Source: JAFARZ01 sp035651595 (GTDB taxonomy: Bacteria; Actinomycetota; Actinomycetes; Streptosporangiales; Streptosporangiaceae). Taken from it: 64,000 nucleotides of DNA. How positions within the stretch are numbered: the first letter of the stretch is position 1; each line of letters starts with the position of its first letter. The stretch is from the NCBI GenBank assembly GCA_035651595.1, contig DASRFJ010000169.1, positions 1-64,000 on the forward strand, given 5' to 3'. Under the pieces are notes generated by a model that had not been told where the DNA came from, ran no database searches, and was given only the letters and a program-made list of their open reading frames with translations. Shown piece by piece: positions 15,914 to 24,505 of this stretch. A program made the position numbers and the translations under genes.

Positions 15914-17265
15914 AACCGCGAACTCTGCTTGGGTATGCGCTGCTGCGTGCCGAAGTCCACGAAGATGATGCCGAACCGCTTCTGGTACCCCCAGCCCCAC
16001 TCGAAGTTGTCCAGCAGCGACCAGACATAGTAGCCCGCCAGGTTGACCCCGGCCTTGATCGCGCGCGCCGCGGCACCGAGGTGCTGGTGCAGGTAGATGA
16101 CCCGCTCGACGTCGTTCACCACGCCGTCCGGGTTCACGTAGTCCTCGGCCGCGCAGCCGTTCTCCGTGATGTACAGCGGCAGCCCCGGGGCCTCTGCGTG
16201 CAGCCGGAGCAGCAGCTCGTACAGCCCGTCCGGGTCGATAAGCCAGCCCATCGGCGTCCGGTGCAGCGTATCGGGCCGGTAACCGACCACACCGGGTATG
16301 CCGCCACGCGCGGGCTCCTCGTTGCGCCGCAGGTCGGCCGGGTCGCCGTGGCGCAGGAACATCGGCGCGTAGTAGTTCACGCCGAGGAAGTCGAGCGGCT
16401 GGTTGATCGTCGCCAGGTCGCCGTCGCGGACCAGGTCGTCGGACGGGGTGAGTTCCGGCGACGCGATCGTCGGGTAGCTGCCGCGCAGCAGCGGGTCGAG
16501 GTACAGGCCGTTGAGTTCGGCGTCCGCGATCTCGCTGGCGCGTTCCAGGTCCTCGCCCGCACCGAGCAGCCGGACCGGGTGCAGATCCAGCGTGATGCCG
16601 ACTTCGGCCGCGCCCGCCGCGCGCAGCGCCTGGGCGGCCAGGCCGTGGCCGAGCAGCAGGTGATGGGTGGTCGCGGTGGCCGCCTCGTTGTCGGACAGGC
16701 CGGGCGCGTGCCTGCCGGTGCGGTACCCGTTCTCGGCGACCACCTGCGGTTCGTTCAGCGTGATCCACCTGGCGACGCGGTCGCCGAGCGCCTCGCCGAG
16801 GATCGTGGCGTACTCGGCGAACCGCTGCGTCGTGTCCCGGTTGGCCCAGCCGCCCTTGTCCTGGAGTTCCTGTGGCAGGTCCCAGTGGAACAGCGTCGCG
16901 GTCGCGGCGATGCCGTGGCCGGCCAGCTCGTCGATCAGCGCCTTGTAGTAGTCGAGGCCGCGCTGGTTCACCGGTCCGCTGCCGCCCGGCTGCACCCGCG
17001 GCCACGACACGGAGAACCGGTAGGCGTTCAGGCCAAGCGACGCCATCAGCGCCACGTCGTCCCGGTACCGGTGGTAAGAGTCGCACGCGATGTCGCCGGT
17101 GTCACCGCCGCGAACCTTGCCCGGGGTGTGACTGAACGTGTCCCAGACGGACGGTCCCCGGCCGTCTGCCTGAGCCGCTCCCTCAACCTGATAAGCGGCC
17201 GTCGCCGCTCCCCACGTGAACCCGTCGGGGAAACTCAGCACACCGTCGGACGCCGTTGCGGTCAT
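15829..17265 (-). CDS. GH1 beta-glucosidase
   Basis: 478 residues from ATG 17265, with AAAGGAGGG just upstream. Complete GH1 barrel: N-terminal FPDGFTWGAATAAYQVEGAA, acid/base Glu172 in TLNEPQ, nucleophile Glu368 in YITENG, and the C-terminal WSLLDNFEWGWGY subsite loop. There is no signal peptide, so it hydrolyses imported beta-glucosides such as cello-oligosaccharides in the cytoplasm, releasing glucose. It diverges from a LacI regulator and a Dpp-type importer, and two LacI-type palindromes lie in the gap (17339-17372). Together they form one uptake and hydrolysis unit. The 3' end overlaps the convergent MFS gene by 85 bases. Confidence 0.93.
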   Translation of the reverse strand: MTATASDGVLSFPDGFTWGAATAAYQVEGAAQADGRGPSVWDTFSHTPGKVRGGDTGDIACDSYHRYRDDVALMASLGLNAYRFSVSWPRVQPGGSGPVNQRGLDYYKALIDELAGHGIAATATLFHWDLPQELQDKGGWANRDTTQRFAEYATILGEALGDRVARWITLNEPQVVAENGYRTGRHAPGLSDNEAATATTHHLLLGHGLAAQALRAAGAAEVGITLDLHPVRLLGAGEDLERASEIADAELNGLYLDPLLRGSYPTIASPELTPSDDLVRDGDLATINQPLDFLGVNYYAPMFLRHGDPADLRRNEEPARGGIPGVVGYRPDTLHRTPMGWLIDPDGLYELLLRLHAEAPGLPLYITENGCAAEDYVNPDGVVNDVERVIYLHQHLGAAARAIKAGVNLAGYYVWSLLDNFEWGWGYQKRFGIIFVDFGTQQRIPKQSSRFYADVVRSGTLPVEAPVTRSQAGTSSPT

Positions 17266-17338
17266 CGAACCCTCCTTTGCGGATTGTTAAAACCATGTGA
17301 CGGAGGACCCTTGACCGGCCCGAACCGCGAGGTTAGTG

Positions 17339-17372
17339 TAAGCGCTTAGATTCCGGGATGTAAACGCTTACA
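17339..17372. promoter_or_regulatory. Paired LacI-type operators between GH1 and lacI-like gene
   Basis: Site 1 is the perfect palindrome TAAGCGCTTA (17339-17348). Site 2 is the near-palindrome TGTAAACGCTTACA (17359-17372). Their centres are 22 bases, about two helical turns, apart. Both have the central CG of LacI-family sites and lie between two divergent start codons (17265 and 17465). Confidence 0.75.
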
Positions 17373-17464
17373 TCCTATTAATAAGGCATAAACGAGACTT
17401 CACGCTGATCGTTCCGGGCACCGCCCGGGACTCGCACCATGAGACTTACAAGGATTCCGGCAAC

Positions 17465-18550
17465 GTGACGACGCTGTATGACGTGGCGCGCCTGGCGGGC
17501 GTGTCCACCGCGACGGTCTCCCGGGTGCTGCACGGCCAGGACCGGGTCCGCGAGTCGACGCGCGCCCGGGTGAAGAAGGCCATCGACGAACTCGGTTACG
17601 TCCCGGACAGCGCGGCCCAGAGCCTGTCCCGCCGCCGCAAGGAGGTAATCGGCATCGTCTGCATCGAGCGCCCGGCGAACACGCACGAGAACATGAACCT
17701 CACCTACACCGACGAGCTGCTGCATGGCGTCGAGGCGCACATCCGCACGCTCGACTGGTCGCTGCTGATCACGTTCTGGAACGAGGCGACCGACCCCGGC
17801 TTCCCGCGGCTGGACGCGATGTCCGGCAAGGTCGACGGGGTGCTGATCGGTGAGGGAAGCTTCCCGACCCGGCTGCTCGAGCGCCTCGCCAAGCGGGTGC
17901 CGGTCGCGGTTATCGCCGGACCGCCGGACGAGCGGATGGTTGACGTCGTGACCGCGGACAACCGGGCCGGCTCGATCGCCGTGGTCACCCACCTGATCGA
18001 GGCGCACGGCAGCCGGCGCCTGTTCCACCTCGACGGGCCCGCCAACGCGCCGGACGCCAGCGAGCGGCGCTTCGCACTGGAGCAGGTGCTCCGCGAACAC
18101 CCGGGATCGCGGCTGGTCGGCACCACACACGGCTCGTTCAGCGTGGAGAGCGGCGAGGACGCGGCCGCCCGGATCCTCGCCGCGTTCCCCGGCGCCGGGC
18201 CGAATCGGCTGCCCGACGCGATCGTGTGCGCGAACGACCAGATGGCGATCGGGCTGATGCGGGCGTTCACCGAGGCCGGCGTCCGGGTGCCGGAGGACGT
18301 GGCGGTGGTCGGCTTCGACGACATATTCCCCGGCAGCCTGAGCCACCCGCCGCTGACCACCGTCTACCAGCCGATGCGCATGCTGGGCGAGCGGGCGTGT
18401 GCCCGGCTGATCGAGCGCATCGCCACGCCGGAACTGCCGCCGGCCGTGGAATTGCTGCCCACCGAGCTCGTCATCCGGCAGAGCTGCGGCTGCCCGCCGG
18501 GCGCCGTCATCCGTCAGCCAGTCCGCCACATGCAGAACTCGCGGGGGTAG
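17465..18550 (+). CDS. LacI-family repressor of the beta-glucoside operon
   Basis: 361 residues from GTG 17465; AAGGA lies about 11 bases upstream. The N-terminal LacI helix-turn-helix reads TTLYDVARLAGVSTATVSRV, with the hinge helix following, then a periplasmic-binding-protein-like effector domain (VVGFDDIFPGSLSHPPLTTV near the end). It is first in line of the operon lacI-permease-permease-ATPase-ATPase-binding protein and diverges from GH1. It most likely binds the two palindromes at 17339-17372 and is released by the imported sugar. The C-terminus ends with a cysteine-bearing SCGCPPG. Confidence 0.9.
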   Translation: MTTLYDVARLAGVSTATVSRVLHGQDRVRESTRARVKKAIDELGYVPDSAAQSLSRRRKEVIGIVCIERPANTHENMNLTYTDELLHGVEAHIRTLDWSLLITFWNEATDPGFPRLDAMSGKVDGVLIGEGSFPTRLLERLAKRVPVAVIAGPPDERMVDVVTADNRAGSIAVVTHLIEAHGSRRLFHLDGPANAPDASERRFALEQVLREHPGSRLVGTTHGSFSVESGEDAAARILAAFPGAGPNRLPDAIVCANDQMAIGLMRAFTEAGVRVPEDVAVVGFDDIFPGSLSHPPLTTVYQPMRMLGERACARLIERIATPELPPAVELLPTELVIRQSCGCPPGAVIRQPVRHMQNSRG

Positions 18551-18553
18551 CCC

Positions 18554-19540
18554 ATGGCATTCATACTCCGCCGCCTCGCCTTCTACGTCGTCGCCGCCTG
18601 GGTCGCGCTCACCGTGAACTTCTTCATCCCGCGCGCCGTCCCCGGCAACGCGGTCGAGGCGATCATGGCGAAGTTCCCGAACCTCACGCCGGGGGCGTAC
18701 AAGGCGATCTCGGCGATGCTCGGCGTGGGCAAGGCCGGCTCGCTAGGCCATCAGTACGTCACCTACCTGGACGACGTCGCCCACTTCAACTTCGGCACCG
18801 ACGTGTCGCAGTACCCGGCCTCGGTGTCCAGCCTGCTCGGGCAGACCGTGCCGTGGACGCTCATCCTGGTCGGCACCTCGACGGTCATCGCGTTTCTGCT
18901 CGGCACCGGGCTCGGCATCATGGCCGGCTGGCGCAACGGCGGCTGGCTGGACCGGTCGCTGCCGGGGCTGATGTTCCTCCAGGCGATCCCTTACTTCTTC
19001 CTCGCGCTGATCCTGGTGGAGGTATTCGCCGTGAAGTGGCACGCCTTCCCGGCGGGCCAGGGCTACGACGGCGGCCTGGTGCCCGGCTGGCACTGGGACT
19101 TCATCTCCAGCGCGATCTACCACTCGATACTGCCCGCGTTCACGATCGTGATCACGTCCGTGGCCGGCTGGATGCTTCAGATGCGCAACGTGATGGTGAC
19201 CACGATCGGCGAGGACTACGTGGTGGCCGCGCAGGCAAAGGGCCTGCCGAACCGCCGTGTGGTGTTCACGTACGCCGCCCGCAACGCGCTGCTCCCCCAG
19301 CTTCAGGGATTCGGGCTGGCGCTGGGGTTCGTGGTGTCCGGCGCGATCGTGATGGAGATCGTGTTCGGTTATCCCGGCATCGGGCTGCTGCTGCTCAGCG
19401 CCGTCACCTCGAGCGACTTCCCGATGATGCAGGCGATCTTCCTGCTGATCACGTTCGCCGTGCTGATCGCCAACCTGGTCGTTGACGTCATCATCGTGTT
19501 CGCCGATCCGCGGGCCCGGGCGAAGGAGGCCACCCGATGA
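18554..19540 (+). CDS. Dpp/Opp-type ABC transporter permease 1
   Basis: 328 residues from ATG 18554, three bases after the repressor's stop. DppB-like permease: N-terminal ILRRLAFYVVAAWVALTVNFF helix, a large external loop, then helices and the EAA-type cytoplasmic loop EDYVVAAQAKGLPNRRVVFTYAARNALLP, which docks the ATPase. This subfamily transports peptides or oligosaccharides. Linkage to GH1 and LacI points to beta-linked oligosaccharides, as known for several cellobiose/beta-glucan importers of this type. Overlaps the next gene by 4 bases. Confidence 0.9.
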   Translation: MAFILRRLAFYVVAAWVALTVNFFIPRAVPGNAVEAIMAKFPNLTPGAYKAISAMLGVGKAGSLGHQYVTYLDDVAHFNFGTDVSQYPASVSSLLGQTVPWTLILVGTSTVIAFLLGTGLGIMAGWRNGGWLDRSLPGLMFLQAIPYFFLALILVEVFAVKWHAFPAGQGYDGGLVPGWHWDFISSAIYHSILPAFTIVITSVAGWMLQMRNVMVTTIGEDYVVAAQAKGLPNRRVVFTYAARNALLPQLQGFGLALGFVVSGAIVMEIVFGYPGIGLLLLSAVTSSDFPMMQAIFLLITFAVLIANLVVDVIIVFADPRARAKEATR

Positions 19541-20601
19541 CCGTCGCGACCACGATCGTCACCGAGCCAACGGTCGTCACCGGCAAGCTGCCCGGCCGCT
19601 GGCGCCGCCTGCCGGGCAAGGCAAAGGCCGGCGTGGTGCTGATGGGCATGTTCATCCTGGCCGCGATCATCGGCCCGATGGTGGCGCCGTACGACCCCGG
19701 CTACCAGAACCCGCTGCCGTCACTGAAGCTCGCCGCGCCGAGCGCCGCGCACCTGCTCGGCACCACGCAGACCGGCCAGGACCTGCTGTCCCAGTTGCTG
19801 ACCGGGATCCGGCTGACCCTCGAACTCGGCCTGCTGGTGGGCGTGATCGCCACGCTGCTTTCGGTGATCGTCGGGGTCACCGCCGCGTTCCTCGGCGGCG
19901 TCTGGGACGAGCTGCTGCTGCTGGTCACCAACGTATTCCTGGTGATCCCGGCGCTACCGCTGCTGATCATCCTGCTCGGCTACCTGTCCGACAAGGGCCA
20001 GCTGCCGACGATCCTGGTGCTCAGCCTGCTCGGCTGGCCGTGGGGCGCCCGGGTGATCCGGGCCCAGACCCTCGCCATCCGCGGCCGCGACTTCATCGCC
20101 GCGGCCAGGGAGACCGGGGAGAGCTCGTGGCGGATCATCACCTTCGAGATCGTGCCGAACCAGGTGAGCCTCATCGCGGCGAACTTCGTGAACACGGTGC
20201 TGTACGCGATCGGCGCCTCGGTCGCGCTGGCGTTCATCGGCCTCACCGACGTCAACTCGTGGAGCCTGGGCACGATCCTGTACTGGGCGGAAAGCGAGAA
20301 CGCGCTGCAGCTCGGCGCCTGGTGGTGGTTCATCCCGGCCGGGCTGGCCGTGGCGCTGATGGGCACCGGGCTCGTGCTGCTGAACAGCGGCATCGACGAG
20401 TTCGGCAACCCGCGGCTACGGGACGCGAGCAACGCGAGCCGGGTGGCGGGGCGGCGGGTGCGGGCCACGGACCCGACCCCGGTGCTGCACGAGCCGGCCT
20501 CCCGCGGGCGGGTGGGCTCGTTCCTGCACTCGTTCTCCCGCGCCTCCCTGTACGACGGCGGGCTTGCGGGGGTACCCGAGGAGAAGGAAGGCGCCAAGTG
20601 A
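19537..20601 (+). CDS. Dpp/Opp-type ABC transporter permease 2
   Basis: 354 residues from ATG 19537 (ATGA overlap with permease 1). DppC-like: N-terminal cytoplasmic stretch, a first helix near residue 35, the GTTQTGQDLLSQLLTGIRLTL segment, and the EAA loop RGRDFIAAARETGESSWRIITFEIVPNQ. About 60 residues beyond the last helix form a long, charged, low-complexity C-terminal tail that is longer than usual. It pairs with permease 1 to form the membrane channel. It overlaps the ATPase gene by 4 bases (GTGA). Confidence 0.9.
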   Translation: MTVATTIVTEPTVVTGKLPGRWRRLPGKAKAGVVLMGMFILAAIIGPMVAPYDPGYQNPLPSLKLAAPSAAHLLGTTQTGQDLLSQLLTGIRLTLELGLLVGVIATLLSVIVGVTAAFLGGVWDELLLLVTNVFLVIPALPLLIILLGYLSDKGQLPTILVLSLLGWPWGARVIRAQTLAIRGRDFIAAARETGESSWRIITFEIVPNQVSLIAANFVNTVLYAIGASVALAFIGLTDVNSWSLGTILYWAESENALQLGAWWWFIPAGLAVALMGTGLVLLNSGIDEFGNPRLRDASNASRVAGRRVRATDPTPVLHEPASRGRVGSFLHSFSRASLYDGGLAGVPEEKEGAK

Positions 20602-21611
20602 GCCCGGTCCTGGAGATCAGCGACTTCTCGGTCGCGTACCGCACCCCGTCGGGGGACGTGCGCGCGGTCGATCACGTGTCGCTCTCGCTGCATCCTGGCG
20701 AGGTGCTCGGCCTGGCCGGCGAAAGCGGCTCGGGCAAGTCCACGCTGGTGTACGGCGCCTGTCGCCTGCTCCGCCCACCCGCCGCGATCACCGGCGGCAG
20801 CGTGCGGTACCGCGGCCGCCGGCTGGCCCCGGCCGCCGGAGCGGCCGAGCTGCTCAGGCTGCGGCCCGACCAGCTCCGCCGGCTGCGCTGGCGCGAGATC
20901 GCCATCGTGTTCCAGAGCGCGATGAGCGCGCTGAACCCGGTGCTGTCGGTGCGCGACCAGATCACCGACGTGATCCACGCGCACATGGAGGTTTCTCGAG
21001 CGGACGCCCGGGACAAAGCCGCCACCCTGCTGGACCTGGTCGGCATCCCGCGGAACCGGCTGCGCAGCTATCCGCACGAGCTGTCCGGCGGCATGCGGCA
21101 GCGCGTCATGATCGCGATGGCGCTCGCCACCGAGCCTGAAGTCGTCATCATGGACGAACCGACGACCGCGCTCGACGTCGTCGTCCAGCGGGACATCCTC
21201 ACCCAGATCGCCGAGCTGCGCGAACGCCTCGGCTTCGCCGTGCTGTTCATCACCCACGACCTGTCGCTGCTGCTCGAACTCGCGGACCGGATCGCGGTGA
21301 TGTACGGCGGCCAGCTGCTGGAGGTGGCGGCCGCCGCGCAGATCAAGAGCGAGCCCGCGCATCCCTATACCAAGGGCCTGCTGAACTCGTTCCCGTCGCT
21401 GCATGGCCCGCGTCGTGACCTGGCAGGCATCCCCGGCTCCCCGCCGGACCTGCGCAACCTGCCGCCCGGCTGCCCGTTCCTGCCGCGCTGCGCGTCCGGC
21501 ACCGACGCGTGCCGGGATGTCCCGATGAGGCTGGAGCCGATCGCCACCGCGCTCGACCCGAGCCACGTGACCGCTTGCCCGTTCGTTCTCCCGGATGAGG
21601 TTCCCGCATGA
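20598..21611 (+). CDS. Dpp/Opp-type ABC transporter ATPase 1
   Basis: 337 residues from GTG 20598, which overlaps the permease stop. DppD/OppD-like: Walker A in GESGSGKSTL (about 40-48), Q-loop VFQSAMSALNPV, signature LSGGMRQRVMIAMALA, Walker B VVIMDEPTTALDVV and the H-loop ITHDL. The C-terminal oligopeptide-transporter domain contains cysteine-rich PPGCPFLPRCASGTDAC, as is normal for this family. It works as a heterodimer with the ATPase encoded next (ATGA overlap). Confidence 0.92.
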   Translation: MSPVLEISDFSVAYRTPSGDVRAVDHVSLSLHPGEVLGLAGESGSGKSTLVYGACRLLRPPAAITGGSVRYRGRRLAPAAGAAELLRLRPDQLRRLRWREIAIVFQSAMSALNPVLSVRDQITDVIHAHMEVSRADARDKAATLLDLVGIPRNRLRSYPHELSGGMRQRVMIAMALATEPEVVIMDEPTTALDVVVQRDILTQIAELRERLGFAVLFITHDLSLLLELADRIAVMYGGQLLEVAAAAQIKSEPAHPYTKGLLNSFPSLHGPRRDLAGIPGSPPDLRNLPPGCPFLPRCASGTDACRDVPMRLEPIATALDPSHVTACPFVLPDEVPA

Positions 21612-22681
21612 CGACGACGGGGAACGGCGTGTCGCCGAACGGCTCCGGGCCCGACCACGGAACGCCGGCGCTGGAAGCGGTCGCCATCAGCAAAGACTTC
21701 CGGCTGGGCCGCGGCCAGATCCTGCACGCGGTGCGGGACGTGTCGTTCAGCCTGCACAGCGGCGGCGTGGTCGCGCTGGTCGGCGAAAGCGGATCGGGCA
21801 AGTCGACCGCGGCGCGGATGCTGGCGGGTCAGGAGCGGCCCACCAGCGGGACGATCAGGCTCGCCGGCGAGCCGGTCAGCGTCTCCTCGCACCGCGCGTT
21901 CCGGCGGTACAAGAGCCAGGTCCAGTACGTCTTCCAGGACCCGTTCGCCTCGCTCAACCCGGTGCATACCGTGCGCTACCACCTCGAGCGCCCGATCCGC
22001 CTGCATCAGATAGGGCCAGGGGGGTTCGGGGGGATGGCTTCCCCCCGTAAGGAAATCGACCTAAAGCGCGAGCTTGACCGGCTCATGGAGCAGGTCCGGC
22101 TCACCCCGGCCCGCGACTTCCTGGCCAAGTACCCGCACGAGCTATCCGGCGGCCAGCGCCAGCGCGTCTCGTTCGCCCGCGGGCTCGCCGCCAGGCCGAC
22201 CGTCCTGCTGGCCGACGAACCGGTCTCCATGCTGGACGTGTCGATCCGGCTGGAGATGCTCGCGCTGCTGGACGACCTGCGCAAGCGGCTGCGCCTGGCG
22301 CTGCTCTACATCACTCATGACATCGCCTCGGCGCGGTACTTCGCCGACGAGGTGCTGGTCATGTACGCCGGCCAGGTCGTCGAGCGCGGCCCCGCCGAAG
22401 AGGTCACCCAGCAGCCACGGCACCCCTACACGCAGCTGCTGATCGCGTCGGCACCCGACCCCGACAACCTCGGCAGCACGCTGCGCACGGGAAACACGAC
22501 GCGGCGAGACAAGCCAGTCGTGGGCGCCGCGGACACCGGCTGCCCGTTCAACCTCCGCTGCCCGCTGGCTGACGACAGGTGCCGCCGGGAGAACCCGGCC
22601 CTCATCCAGCTCAGCCCCACGAGGTCGGCCGCGTGCTGGCGGCTCGACGAAACCGGCGCGGGCCCTAGCCCCAGTTCGTAA
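21608..22681 (+). CDS. Dpp/Opp-type ABC transporter ATPase 2
   Basis: 357 residues from ATG 21608. DppF/OppF-like: Walker A GESGSGKSTAARML, Q-loop QYVFQDPFASLNPVHTV, signature LSGGQRQRVSFARGL, Walker B VLLADEPVSMLDVSI and H-loop ITHDIASARYFAD. Residues about 128-150 (GPGGFGGMASPRKEIDLKRE) look like an insertion after the Q-loop. A C-terminal cysteine-rich region (GCPFNLRCPLADDRC) closes the family domain. It completes the importer; the binding protein follows 30 bases downstream. Confidence 0.92.
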   Translation: MTTTGNGVSPNGSGPDHGTPALEAVAISKDFRLGRGQILHAVRDVSFSLHSGGVVALVGESGSGKSTAARMLAGQERPTSGTIRLAGEPVSVSSHRAFRRYKSQVQYVFQDPFASLNPVHTVRYHLERPIRLHQIGPGGFGGMASPRKEIDLKRELDRLMEQVRLTPARDFLAKYPHELSGGQRQRVSFARGLAARPTVLLADEPVSMLDVSIRLEMLALLDDLRKRLRLALLYITHDIASARYFADEVLVMYAGQVVERGPAEEVTQQPRHPYTQLLIASAPDPDNLGSTLRTGNTTRRDKPVVGAADTGCPFNLRCPLADDRCRRENPALIQLSPTRSAACWRLDETGAGPSPSS

Positions 22682-22711
22682 CCGTCAACATCTGAGAGGT
22701 GAAAGGGAAGG

Positions 22712-24421
22712 ATGATAAAAGTACTGCCGACCCATAGACAGTTCGCGGTCCTCGCCGCCGCGGCGCTCCTCAGCGCCGGCGTCGCCGCGTGCTCATCGAG
22801 CGGAACGAGCTCCAGCGGCTCGAAGTCCGCCGGAACTGGCACGCTGCCCACCCTGGTGATGGAAAGCTCACCCGAGCCGACCATCACCCAGGACTTCAAC
22901 CCGTACGTCAACACCGGCGCGATCTACAACATGGGCGCCACCGGCCTCATCTACGAGCCGCTGACCGAGTTCGACCTCGCCAACCCGTCGGTCCAGTATC
23001 CGTGGCTTGCCACGTCGTACTCGTGGTCGAACGGGGGCAAGGCGATCACCTTCAACCTCCGCTCGGGCGTGAAGTGGAACAACGGCCAGCCGCTCACCGC
23101 GGCCGACGTCGCCTTCACGTTCAACCTGATCAAGCAGTACGCGGACATCAACCTGGGCGGCCTGACGATCTCGTCGGTTACCACCTCGGGCAGCGCGGTG
23201 ACCGTCAACTTCCCGACCGCGCAGTACGCCCACCTCGAGCAGATCGCGGGAACCGCGATCCTGCCGCAGTCGCAGTGGAGCAGCGTCGGCGACCCGGCCA
23301 AATACACGGACGCCAACCCGATCGGCACCGGCCCCTACGTGCTGCAGACCTACACCCCGCAGGGCGTCACGCTGAAGAAGAACCCCTACTACTGGCAGAA
23401 CGTCCCCGTCCCGAAGGTGTACTTCCCCAACTACTCCTCGAACACCTCCGCGCTGACCGCGCTGTTCTCCAACCAGATCGACTGGACCGGTAACTTCATC
23501 CCCGGCCTCCAGAAGAGCTTCATCGACACCGACCCGGTCAACCACCACCAGTGGCAGGCACCCGGCGCGAGCAACGCCCTGATGCCGAACCTGACCAAGT
23601 GGCCGACGAACCAGCTGCCGGTCCGGAAGGCGATCAGCGACGCGATCGACCGCACCGTGATCGCCAACGAGGGCGAGGACGGCGAGGAAGCGCCGGTGGC
23701 GAACGCGACCGGCCTGACCATGCCGCCGTTCACCTCCTGGGGCGGCCCCGTCCAGTCGATGACTCAAGCCGTCACGGCCAACGCCACCGCCGCCGCGCAG
23801 GACCTGGAAAGGGCCGGCTACAAGAAGGACGGCGCGGGCTACTACGCCCTGAACGGCAAGGAAGTCGCCCTGACGATCGTCGACCCGTCGCAGTACACCG
23901 ACTACGCGGCGGACGACGCGCTGGTCGCGCAGGAACTGAAGGCCGCCGGCATCAATGCGACCTTCAACGGAGTCTCTGTCGACGCGTGGAACGCCGACGT
24001 CGCCGACGGCAACTTCCAGCTGACCATGCACTGGGGCAACGGCGGCATCAGCCCGTACGAGATGTACGACAACTGGCTGGACAGCACCCTGTCCACCGGC
24101 GCGGCCGCCTCGGCAGCCACCGGTGACTACGAGCGCCTCAACGACCCGACGGTCGACGCCGAACTGGCCAAGCTCGCCGGTGACCAGACGATCGCGCAGC
24201 AGGCCCAGGACCTGGTCCCGCTGGAGCAGTACGTGGCGCAGAACCTGCCGGTCATCCCGACCGTCTCGTCCTCGGACTGGTTCGAGTACAACTCGAAGAA
24301 CTGGTCCGGCTGGCCCACCCAGCAGAACCCCTACGACTCCGGCCAGCCCTCCGGCACGAACAACGGCCCCGGCACCGGCTCGAACCTCGTGGTGATCCTG
24401 CACCTGCACCCGACCAAGTAA
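22712..24421 (+). CDS. Dpp-type extracellular solute-binding lipoprotein
   Basis: 569 residues from ATG 22712, with AAGGGAAGGA before it. Lipoprotein signal: hydrophobic AVLAAAALLSAGVAAC, lipid-attached Cys27, then a Ser/Gly linker. The SBP_bac_5 domain follows (ITQDFNPYVNTG, VKWNNGQPLTAADVAFTFNL, PIGTGPYVL, near-end NLPVIPTV). It captures the substrate outside the membrane for the adjoining permeases. The family covers peptides and oligosaccharides; the neighbouring GH1 and LacI favour a beta-glucoside. It is the last gene of the operon and ends 22 bases before a strong hairpin. Confidence 0.92.
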   Translation: MIKVLPTHRQFAVLAAAALLSAGVAACSSSGTSSSGSKSAGTGTLPTLVMESSPEPTITQDFNPYVNTGAIYNMGATGLIYEPLTEFDLANPSVQYPWLATSYSWSNGGKAITFNLRSGVKWNNGQPLTAADVAFTFNLIKQYADINLGGLTISSVTTSGSAVTVNFPTAQYAHLEQIAGTAILPQSQWSSVGDPAKYTDANPIGTGPYVLQTYTPQGVTLKKNPYYWQNVPVPKVYFPNYSSNTSALTALFSNQIDWTGNFIPGLQKSFIDTDPVNHHQWQAPGASNALMPNLTKWPTNQLPVRKAISDAIDRTVIANEGEDGEEAPVANATGLTMPPFTSWGGPVQSMTQAVTANATAAAQDLERAGYKKDGAGYYALNGKEVALTIVDPSQYTDYAADDALVAQELKAAGINATFNGVSVDAWNADVADGNFQLTMHWGNGGISPYEMYDNWLDSTLSTGAAASAATGDYERLNDPTVDAELAKLAGDQTIAQQAQDLVPLEQYVAQNLPVIPTVSSSDWFEYNSKNWSGWPTQQNPYDSGQPSGTNNGPGTGSNLVVILHLHPTK

Positions 24422-24443
24422 CACCCGCGCTATTGCACAAGCG

Positions 24444-24482
24444 GGCCCGCCCTGGCAGCTCAGCAGCATGCCAGGGCGGGCC
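24444..24482. terminator. Strong bidirectional terminator hairpin
   Basis: A perfect 14-bp stem, GGCCCGCCCTGGCA (24444-24457) with its reverse complement (24469-24482), around an 11-base loop. It lies between the convergent solute-binding and sulfonate-permease genes. There is no T-run on either side, as is common in high-GC actinobacterial terminators. Confidence 0.8.
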
Positions 24483-24505
24483 ACACCCCACCAACACTGT
24501 AACCG

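Noticed and set aside
15656..17086. Long plus- and minus-strand frames overlapping the MFS and GH1 genes
   Set aside because: They read as Arg/Pro/Gly-rich translations without motifs; the real frames are fixed by GH1 catalytic motifs and MFS helices.
22020..22070. The GGFGGMASPRKE insertion in ATPase 2 considered as a frameshift
   Set aside because: The frame is intact on both sides with all ATPase motifs in order, so it is an in-frame insertion.
22868..24484. A 538-codon open frame antisense to the solute-binding lipoprotein gene
   Set aside because: It is the usual antisense shadow of high-GC codon bias; the plus-strand product is a complete family member with a lipobox.
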